Origin: Dactylorhiza incarnata
Taxonomy: Eukaryota > Streptophyta > Magnoliopsida > Asparagales > Orchidaceae
NCBI GenBank assembly: GCA_033032865.1
Contig: JAWHQI010000185.1
Coordinates: 2,728,001-2,792,000, forward strand
DNA: 64,000 nt
Direction: 5' to 3'
This document shows, one piece after another, positions 55,912-64,000 of the stretch. The notes beneath the pieces were generated by a model. The model ran no database searches. It had not been told where the DNA came from and was given only the letters and a program-made list of their open reading frames with translations. Position 1 is the first letter of the stretch; each line of letters opens with the position of its first letter. The translations under genes were made by a program, and so were the position numbers.

Positions 55912-55923
55912 TGGTATCAGAGG
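55912..55923 (+). other. primer-binding site of F
   Basis: TGGTATCAGAGG, consensus tRNA-Met(i) complement; the B copy has one mutation. Confidence 0.88.
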
Positions 55924-56010
55924 TTGGTTGATTGTTTACAGGCTAACACCTGAATCCAAAGATCAATTAGATCTTAATTTCCTCCAGAGTTTTTCCTTTG
56001 CTAAAAACTC

Positions 56011-57321
56011 ATGGCATAGAACAAAGAATACTCAAGCACAAGACCTCCTATGTGCAATCTAAATAAGTTTGTATTATGGAAGGCAAGGATCAGAATATAT
56101 ATGAATTCTATTGATGAGGATATTTTCAATGTTATATTGACAGGACCCCCTACTCCTACAACAACAACAAGTACTGAAGCAGCAACCAACAATAATGTTG
56201 TTCCACCTCCTGAGTGGACAGATGCCCAGAAGAAACAAAGAAGTGCAGATGCCAAAGCATTGAATATCTTGGCACAGACAATGTCTGATGACATTTTCCA
56301 AAAGGTTGTGGAATGTACCTCAGCCAGGGATATCTGGAATTCCCTCAAAAACGTGGTTGAAGGTTCTGCAGAAGAGTCAGAGTCATCATCCAGCTCTTCT
56401 GAAGATGAAGATGAATCAAATGACAAAGATCAATGCTTGATGGTTGTCTATGACTCAAGTAGTTAGTCAGAACATGCATCATCATCCAGCTCTAGTGAGG
56501 ATGAAGATGATGCAGATGAAAGAAGTTTCTGCATGATGGTTATCAATGCATCAACAAACAATTCAGATGAATCAGAATCTGACAATGATTGTGATCAAGT
56601 AATCTCTACCTTTGACTTAAATTCAAATGATTTTAAAAATGAATTTAAAACTCTTTGTTTAGATTTAATTAAATCTGAGAAGGAAATAATTTCCCTCAGA
56701 AATAAGTTGGTTGAAATGAATCAACTGGCTGAAGATAATGCCAATCTTAAGAAAGAACTGGCTGCCTCCAGAGAGCACATTGTTCTCATTGAGAACAAGT
56801 TATCCGAGGCTAAGAAGTTTGAAGAATCCCTCAATGGGAGAAGCATCAAACTGATGGACATCACAAGCACATTGAATGCCAGACTTAATGGCAAACTGGG
56901 CTTGGGTGCATCATCAAGTCAGCCACATCTTCTTAAGAAGAGCATTCTATCTACACCAGTAAAGTTCATCTCTGCCAAGAGCAAAGAGGCAGAAGAAGTA
57001 ATTAAGAATATTTCAAGCAAGGATGTTAAGAACAAAGGAATTCAACAGAATTCTTCGAACGGAGCTCGACGAAATCACAAGAATTCGTCGAACGACAATC
57101 GACGAAAGCTGAACTCAGAATTTTAGTATAACTATCCATCGAACGACGCTCAATGAAACCACTTCAATTCATCGAACCGTGATCGGCGAACTCATAAAAA
57201 TTCGTCGAATGGAAAATATACTGAATTTCAAGAGAATTCTCATTCTAAACATACTAAAAATCCTTTCACTGAGTGGATAATTCCTCCAAGGAGATATCAT
57301 CCACAAGGATATATGGATCAG
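56011..57321 (+). pseudogene. gag of F with large in-frame deletion
   Basis: ATG at 56011; the third codon is TAG (B has CAA). N-terminal gag is intact (VILTGPPTPTT, ADAKALNILAQTMSDD). At about 56362 it jumps from GSAE directly to the Ser/Asp/Glu-rich part, losing about 0.7 kb present in B, including the CCHC knuckle, without changing frame. TAG at 56464-56466. A coiled-coil part (LIKSEKEIISLRNKL) follows. Hairpin units encode NSSNGARR and NSSNDNRR. Cut by E at 57321. Confidence 0.82.
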
Positions 57322-59071
57322 TGATGCGCAAATCTCGCACACCGCTATAGGCGGTAGCTAGACTGCGGCATGAAACGGCAGTGTATCGATCGTTCAAGTA
57401 ATAATATGAGGAAGTAAATCCCCAAGTATCGAATCTCTCAAGGAACACAGTAAGGTGGAGTTTACTATTGAGGCAGGACTTGAGATGGAAGTCCTTTAGT
57501 TGGATGGGTGCGAAAGTGGGTGATTTGGTTTGTGGAAAATAAAGAAAAACAACTATAACTACTCCTATGTAATGCCGCTATGCAATGCTTCGCTTGGCGG
57601 GATGGAGACTAGGCAGGCCTTGAGCGCACTGCGTCGTAAGGGTGGATGGACGAGTAGGCAAGCAGAATCAAACTGTGCAGGCCTTGAGCGCACTGCTTCG
57701 TTAGGCGAATGGATTACACGGGCCGCTATGCCACGCTTCACTAGGCGGATGGACGAGAAGGCAAGCAGATGGAATGGTTCGCACCGGTGGAGTCGAGGTG
57801 GATTACACGGGCCGTTAGCAACGCTTGTCTTGGCGGATGGAAGAGTAGGCACACGAAAGGGGCGAGTAGTCAGGCGGAATGGATGGTGGAATGGGGGTAC
57901 TCCTCAAATCACATAAACCACAAACATAACCACAAAACCATGGAAAATTACACTAATAATATTTAGGGTTTATGGACATCATTCATATAGAAACATACAA
58001 CCACACGCATCAAATAGAATCAGCAAAAATAACAAGGAGGAGGTAAGATTACAACCGAAGCACGAAGACTTGTCGGAGACTCATGGCCGGAATCTACGGT
58101 TGTCAATCCTCGTCCGGGCTCGGTCTTCAACTATCGTCCGGGGTAGAAGAGGGCTGTCACTACCTCACAATGGAACCGTCTTCTTCGTCAATAGCCTTCA
58201 GCCACGATCTTGCCGGAGAACTCCAAGTATATAGTGCAAAATCCGTTGAAATGGAGCTTGGAAGCTTTTGAATGATGGAGGAGGCCGAGAGGATACTCCG
58301 ACACGAGATTGGCGTGAAGAATATGTCCGGAGCATCTCCAGATGGTGGGCGGCGATGGAGCGGCAAAGGGCACGGAACTGGAGCTTTTGGGCGCGGGGAA
58401 AGAAGATCGGTCGATCTAGGGCGGAATCTGCAGCTTATATAGAAAATCAGTCAGAAATTGGTCACGCACGGTCGAACGCACGACCGTGCATGGACCGTGC
58501 GATATTTAACAACCAGACAGGCCAGGAAGATGAAGCTAGCGTGCCTGTGCGTTTTATTCACGCATGGTCGAAGCCGACCGTGCGTAAAAACGTATGGGTA
58601 AATTCAGAAAACTCGAAATCTGGCAACCAATAGGAGGTCGTGCGTTTTGTTCGCGCACGGTTGAGGCCAACTATGCGTGAAGAAAATGCACGAGCGGGGC
58701 AGATCACCATATTGACCAGACGATCATAACGCACAATCACAGCCGACCGTGCGTCAAGAAAACGCACGACCGTGCGATTCATACAGGATGAATTCTGGGC
58801 AATATGGACGATCTGCCCACCTGCACAACACACACAAACGTTGGGAACACACCTCCAGCACAAGTACAAAAGCATAAAAAGAATGGGGAGCACATTGTGC
58901 TTGCCCCCAACAAAATAGTGTGCAATTTCACACCACAACGGGCATAAATGTGCACTTCATGAAGAAATGTGAACAAGTGAAATATAAGCAATTAAGGAAT
59001 AAAAGTGAAGTGCATATGCATGAAAATAAGCCAGATGAGTCCATAAATATGTATATAATTGGGACTCATCA
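57322..59071 (-). repeat. 3' LTR of E
   Basis: 1750 bp, TGATGCGC...CTCATCA. Includes repeated GGCGGATGGA/GGCCTTGAGCGCACTGC blocks at 57590-57860 that leave both strands open (ORFs of about 95-128 codons in both LTRs). These look like repeat by-products. Confidence 0.92.
58436..58790 (-). promoter_or_regulatory. LTR promoter of E: TATA box and GCACGGTCG palindromes
   Basis: Minus strand TATATAAG (from 58441) with upstream inverted repeats: GCACGGTCG (58466-58474), AACGCA, CGACCGTGC (58481-58489), and more GTGCG/CGCAC pairs to about 58780. The other LTR has TATA at 63278-63283 and a partly decayed cluster to 63620. Same design as C. Confidence 0.6.
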
Positions 59072-60967
59072 CACCCCCAGGCATACCTATTTGCGCATCC
59101 CGAGCAAACAAATTCAAAGCAAGCGGGGAAAGAAAAGTAGATGGCTTAGAATTACAATACAGAGTACCATGCGAAGTCGCATGCTCACGTGCATAAGAAA
59201 GATAATAGAGAAGATTTCTCATTATACACAAACATTTTATAGGTTTCTAAAAGAGTAAAAGCATATTACAACCACTCAAAATGGTGAACTACGGTGAATC
59301 ATCCGGTCACGCATACAAAGAAAGTAAACTAAGCGCTGAGATGAGCATTGCTCAAGATTGGGGTGCAGGACAAACTCCACCGAATTCCATCGGTGTCGGT
59401 GACCATAAGCTCGCTCGGTCACATTCTCTCCCCGACACTAGATTGGTTCAAGGCGTGAGTCAGTAGGACTTTAGGCTAGAGATGGGGCTTGGGTTACGGT
59501 GAGGTAAACAAAGATAAACATGGTGGCTAAGCACACCTAACCCAACATGAGCATAAGATAGAGCTACCCGCACGACTATAATAAACAAGTCCACCACACC
59601 CCCAGACTTGGACTTTTGCAACATAGGTGTGTGCACCGCCCACTCCCAATACCTAAACTTACAAAATTTTCAATTTAACTTTTTCATAACAATCTTTTTT
59701 TTTTCTTTTTTTTTCTTTTTCTTCTTCATTCTTCTTTTTCTTTCTTTTCTTTTTCAGCAAATTTTTCAATGAATACACCCACAGTTTTCACTATAAAAAT
59801 TACCACATCAACACCCCCCAAAATGTAAATATAACTAAAGCTCAGATTTGGGTGTGCGACTAGGTTAGGCTTTTAAGCTTTTGGAGAAATAAAAGTGGAG
59901 TTGAATCAAGAGGAAGGGGTATGCACAAAGGGGCAAGTAAGGGTAGATGATAGGCATGAAATAAAAAGCTCAACCGGGCCAAAGTAATGGCCTACGTCAT
60001 TCTCACGCACTAGAACTATCCTATGCCAATGCTTCAAGAATCGCTTGGGGCAAGTTCTAGCCACTGAGAAAGATTCTCCTTTCTCCCTACTCAAGCAATA
60101 CGAGTCTAGCGATCGTTTACACACATCCCTATGCTACTATTTGATTCACACCGGGTTCACCATTTGAGTAGAGTCAACATTTTACTCTGCTACATAGTCC
60201 TAAGCCAGCACCTAGACTTTCCCAAATAAGCAAAAGAATTAAATTCAACTCAGAGCATGCATACAGATGAGTACGCGCTCAAGTGGGTGCTGTGGTGTGC
60301 AGTAAAGATGAACAATACTAAATAAATAAGATAAAATTACTTCTAGTATGCAATGCAACGTGTGCGTGCACAGTGGGTAACGAGAAGCAGCTCTCCCCCA
60401 GACTTAATCTAAATAATCGAACAAAAGATATGGTCATGAAATTCAAAATGAAGCTAAGGGAAGAGAGTACTCAATGCTCAGCAAGTGAGCATACCAGAAG
60501 ATGCGTGTAAACCTAGACAGCTGCAGCATCCGCCATCCAGAAAAAGGACATGCAGGGGTGAGCTCCACAAAAACAAAAGAAAATGTACATACTAAAATGA
60601 AATATCATTAACTAAACTAAACTAGATAAAATAAAAATGCAGGAAACGTAAGATAACTACTGGGGTTATTGTCATCTCAGCACGACTTATTTAAAAACAT
60701 AACAGTTCTAGCTAATGGGTGTATGAAAATTGAAATGCACAGGTAACTGTTCTAATATGCGTGTCGGTAGCGGGTATCGATAAGGAGACAGAACAGTTAC
60801 TCCCCTACCTAAATAAAAATACCTGCTTAACACAGGTAGAGGAAATAGGAAGTAAGAAGAGTAGGAAGGCTGGTCCTCACTCGTCTCACCACAAAATAAA
60901 TCCTTGCCTAGCAAGGTGTCATCTCTAGGGAGGTAGCAGGAAGAGAAGGCAATGAATGAGGATTCCT
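59072..60967 (-). other. non-coding 3' region of E with PPT and internal polypurine tract
   Basis: The PPT (minus strand GCCTGGGGGTG) abuts the LTR at 59071. A long plus-strand T/C tract at about 59690-59757 is a sense-strand polypurine tract 620-690 bases from the PPT, as in C. No credible ORF; a 112-codon plus ORF at 58920-59258 crosses the LTR edge. Confidence 0.7.
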
Positions 60968-61972
60968 CTATGGAGGGGGGTCAACCTCCTCACATGAGAG
61001 GATGCACTCATCATTGACTTGAGCAGAATGCTCCAAGTCCTCCTGAAGTACCGGTGGAGGCTCAACCTGCATAGGCTCGGATAAAGAAGGGGGTTTAGGG
61101 AATAAAAGAGAAGAAAAACTTAAAAAAATATCAATCGGGGGAGTGGTCCCGGTCTCACTCCCAGCAGGATCCAAGGATAGATCGCTATCATCATCATAAG
61201 TATCATAGTGAGGGGAACCCAAGAACTCAAGGGCCTTGGTGGTGAGTAGGACCTCCTCGTCCCATGAGGAAGTGCAAACCTCCTCATCAGAGAGAGTATC
61301 CTCCTCATCCCACCAAGGTGCACCATCGTGTTCAAAGTATTCATTCTCCCCTTCGGGGAAAACAAACTCCTCATCCCACTTTGGAGCATCCTCCGCGTCA
61401 AAAGCATCACCCCACTCCTTCTCTTCGATAGGATCATAAAGAATGTGTGTAGAAAAATCTTGCAAAGAAACTGGAGGAACAAAAAGATTTGGTTCCTCCG
61501 CAAAAAGATCTGCTAATGCCTCCCCAATGGAAAGAATACTTTCCACATCCCACTCAGGAGCATCTAGGAGCTCCCATTCCTCTCCTTGTTGGCCAACAGA
61601 TGAGTGATCATCATCACTAGGAGTGAAGCCATACACAGGGAGTGAGGAGTCCATGCACGAGATAAACTCGGGGATAGAGGGCACGATTGCCTCCATGGGT
61701 AAAGAATGTGTGATAGGAACAATGTTGTCATGAGTGGAGGAGCAGCGGTCAGGATTGAAAAGACTAGGACAGTCCTTCAATTCATGACCCTCTCCTCGAC
61801 ACAATAAGCAAACAACGCTCCTACACTGCCTAGCATTTAACTCCTTCATTTGGTCTATATAATAGACCATCATGTCGTAAGTGCCAGGAGAAATATACCA
61901 TGAAGACATTTTCAACAATAAAAGCAGATATAATGAAACTGAAATTCTTTGCAAGGAAATTTTCATAGACAA
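60968..61972 (-). CDS. zinc-knuckle protein with acidic W-D-E-E repeats (element E)
   Basis: Open frame of 334 codons, the only one of note in E. From Met 1 (61972): a hydrophobic N-end (SVSLYLLLLL, 11-20), a second possible start at Met 22 (MSSWYISPG), then a CCHC knuckle C55, C58, H63, C68 in CLLCRGEGHELKDC, as in gag nucleocapsids. The rest is acidic, with DAPEWD (137-142), DAPKWDEE (185-192), GAPWWDEE (207-214) and SSWDEE (225-230), and a Pro-rich end. No capsid, protease or RT. It could be a reduced gag that binds RNA and partners with another element's proteins. Unbroken despite LTR divergence. I know no named family with this layout. Confidence 0.65.
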   Translation of the reverse strand: MSMKISLQRISVSLYLLLLLKMSSWYISPGTYDMMVYYIDQMKELNARQCRSVVCLLCRGEGHELKDCPSLFNPDRCSSTHDNIVPITHSLPMEAIVPSIPEFISCMDSSLPVYGFTPSDDDHSSVGQQGEEWELLDAPEWDVESILSIGEALADLFAEEPNLFVPPVSLQDFSTHILYDPIEEKEWGDAFDAEDAPKWDEEFVFPEGENEYFEHDGAPWWDEEDTLSDEEVCTSSWDEEVLLTTKALEFLGSPHYDTYDDDSDLSLDPAGSETGTTPPIDIFLSFSSLLFPKPPSLSEPMQVEPPPVLQEDLEHSAQVNDECILSCEEVDPPP

Positions 61973-62141
61973 ATAAAACTACTTGGATTAAACTTCCCTA
62001 AAACTTTAAAGCAGGAGAGAAAGAAATAATAACAAACAATATATAATTAAAAAGCAAACAAAAACAATAAGGAGGCTATACATACTGGAAGAACTACTAT
62101 CTCTCGGCTCTCCCTCTCAAGAAAACTCACACGTTTGTGTT

Positions 62142-62158
62142 CCCTGGCAACGGCGCCA
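62142..62158 (-). other. primer-binding site of E (tRNA-Asp)
   Basis: Minus strand TGGCGCCGTTGCCAGGG, one mismatch to the tRNA-Asp complement, 6 bases from the 5' LTR. Confidence 0.85.
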
Positions 62159-62164
62159 AGAACT

Positions 62165-63914
62165 TGATGCGCAAATCTCGCACACCGCTATAGGCGGTAG
62201 CTAGACTGCGGCAAGAAACGGCTGTGTACCGTCGTTCAAGTAATAATTTGTGGAAGTAACTCCCCAAGTATCGAATCTGTCAAGGAACACAGTAAGGTGG
62301 AGTTTACTATTGAGACAGGACTTGAGATTGAAGTCCTTTAGTTGGATGGGTGCGAAAGTGGGTGATTTGGTTTGTAGAAAATAAAGAAAAACAACTATAA
62401 CTACTCCTATGCAATGCCGCTATGCAATGCTTCGCTTGGCGGGATGGAGACTAGGTAGGCCTTGAGCGCACTGCGTCGCAAGGGCGGATGGACGAGTAGG
62501 CAAGCAGAATTGAACTGTGCAGGCCTTGAGCACACTGCTTCGATAGGCAAATGGATTACATGGGCCGCTATGCCATGCTTCACAAGGCGGATGGACGAGA
62601 AGGCAAGCAGATGGAATGGTTCGCACCGGCGGAGTCGAGGTGGATTACACGGGCCGTTAGCACCGCTTAGCTTGGCGGATGGAAGAGTAGGCACACGGAA
62701 GGGGCGAGTAGTCAGGAGGAATGGATGGTGGAATGGGGGCGCTCCTCAAATCACATAAACCACAAACATAACCACAAAACCATGGAAAATTACACTAATA
62801 ATATTTAGGGTTTATGGACATCATTCATATAGAAACATACAACCACACACATCAAATAGAATTAGCAAAAATAACAAGGAGGAGGTAAGATTACAACCGA
62901 AGCACGAAGACTCGTCGGAGATTCACGGCCGGAATCTAGTGTTGTCAATCCTCGTCCAGGCTCGGTCTTCAAATATCGTCCGGGGTAGAAGAGGGTTGTC
63001 ACTACCTCCCAATGGACCCGTCTTCTTCTTCAATAGCCTTCAGCCACGATCTTGTCGGAGAAATCCAAGGATGTAGTGCAAAATCCGTTGAAATGGAGCT
63101 TGGAAGCTTCTCAATGATGGAGGAGGCCGAGAGGATACTCCGGCAATAGATTGGCGTGAAGAATATGTCCGGAGAATCTCCAGATGGTGGGCGGCGATGG
63201 AGAGGCGAAGGGCACGGAACTGGAGCTCTTGGGCGTGGGGAAAGAAGATCGGTCGATCTAGGGTGGAATCTGCAGCTTATATAGAAAATCAGTCAGAAAT
63301 TGGTCACGCACGGTCGAACGCATGACCGTGCGTGGACCGTGCGATATTTAACAAACAGGCAGGCCAGGAAGATGAAGCTAGCGCGCCCGTGCATTTTACT
63401 CACGCACTGTCGAAGCCGACCGTGCATCAAAACGCACGGGTAAATTTAGAAAACTCGAAATCCGGCAACCAATAGGAGGTCGTGCGTTTTGTTCGCGCAT
63501 GGTTGAGGCCAACCATGCGTGAAGAAAATGCGCGAGCGGGGCAGATCACCATATTGACCAGCCAATCATAACGCACGATCACAGCCGACCGTGCGTCAAG
63601 AAAACGCACGACCGTGGGATTCATACAAGATGAATTCTGGGCAATATGGACGATCTGCCCACCTGCACAACACACATAAACGCTGGGAACACACCTCCAG
63701 CACATGTACAAAAGCATAAAAAGAATGGGGAGCACATTGTGCTTGCCCCCAACAAAATAGTGTGCAATTGCACACCACAACGGGCATAAATGTGCACTTC
63801 ATGAAGAAATGTGAACAAGTGAAATATAAGCAATTAAGGAATAAAAGTGAAGTGCATATGCATGAAAATAAGCCCAGATGAGTCCATAAATGTGTATATA
63901 ATTGGGACTCATCA
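62165..63914 (-). repeat. 5' LTR of E
   Basis: 1750 bp, same length as 57322-59071, differing by scattered substitutions. Confidence 0.93.
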
Positions 63915-64000
63915 ATCAACCTGAGATTTCTTACATTTCTGATTTTTGTGGAAAGACAAAAGGACCCAAGTTAGTCTGGGTAAAAAACAACTAGTTTATT
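63915..64000 (+). pseudogene. gag-pol junction of F (continuation, partial)
   Basis: ATCAACCTGAGATTTC... matches B from about 12020 and ends with VWVKNN and TAG (63992-63994), the same stop as in B at 12099-12101. It runs off the window. Confidence 0.85.

Larger units (their letters stand above)
57322..63914 (-). mobile_element. Gypsy-type element E with a single zinc-knuckle ORF, minus strand
   Basis: Two 1750-bp LTRs (62165-63914 is 5', 57322-59071 is 3'), tRNA-Asp PBS 62142-62158, PPT at 59072, one ORF 61972-60968. Flanks ATCAG (57317-57321) and ATCAA (63915-63919) are a TSD with one change; the B sequence (GGATCAGCCTGA) gives the original target. No protease, RT or integrase, so non-autonomous. 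Related to C in LTR end and 3' region. Confidence 0.9.
55743..64000 (+). mobile_element. second B-family Copia element F, split by E, runs off window
   Basis: LTR end 55743-55909, PBS, gag 56011-57321, interruption by E, gag continues at 63915-64000. It is closely similar to B at 9810-12110. G occupies its 5' LTR on the left. Confidence 0.88.

Noticed and set aside
57565..57852. 95-codon ORF in sense orientation in both LTRs of E (also 62407-62694)
   Set aside because: Almost all differences between the two copies change the amino acid and the opposite strand is open too, so it looks like a by-product of GGCGGATGGA repeats.

Overview
The window is nuclear DNA of a land plant, most likely a flowering plant with a large, repeat-rich genome. 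Nearly every base can be assigned to LTR retrotransposons nested in one another. tRNA-primed binding sites (initiator tRNA-Met or tRNA-Asp), Copia and Gypsy domains, and short GT..AG introns all point to a plant. I cannot name the species. I found no rRNA or tRNA gene, no CRISPR array and no host gene of known metabolic function.

Layout. 1-2382 and 34813-37453 hold decayed, intron-containing open reading frames of the 'putative gypsy-type transposon' kind. One of them is split by Copia element A (2383-34812, TSD AGGAT). The 3' LTR of A is split by Sirevirus-like Copia element B (8415-34484, TSD AGCTA). The RNase H of B is split by Gypsy element C (14875-29213, minus strand, TSD ATTCT), which encodes only gag and protease. 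The gag of C is split by Gypsy-type element D (19781-26910, plus strand, TSD GCCAT), which has no coding capacity but two essentially identical 1.93 kb LTRs. This is a four-deep nest in which every target-site duplication is still readable. D is the youngest insertion and A the oldest.

The right half holds Sirevirus-like Copia H (37454-45697, 3' LTR cut off), joined by a deletion to the remnant of Gypsy G (45694-55742, chromovirus-like, with a 3' LTR of about 5.3 kb). G lies in the 5' LTR of a second B-family element, F (55743-64000, running off the window). The gag of F is interrupted by Gypsy E (57322-63914, minus strand), which carries one unusual ORF with a zinc knuckle and acidic W-D-E-E repeats.

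How the parts relate. D (no ORF), E (one small ORF) and C (gag-PR only) all have tRNA-Asp primer sites and look non-autonomous, so their movement must have used enzymes supplied by elements outside this window. A, B, F, G and H carry pol remnants broken by stops and frameshifts. The most interesting pattern is that seven unrelated element families each have their own amplified, CpG-rich, inverted-repeat motif, usually directly upstream of a TATA box. A second is two sets of hairpins in D whose stems change in a compensating way between copies, which suggests functional RNA structure in a recently active element with no protein-coding capacity.
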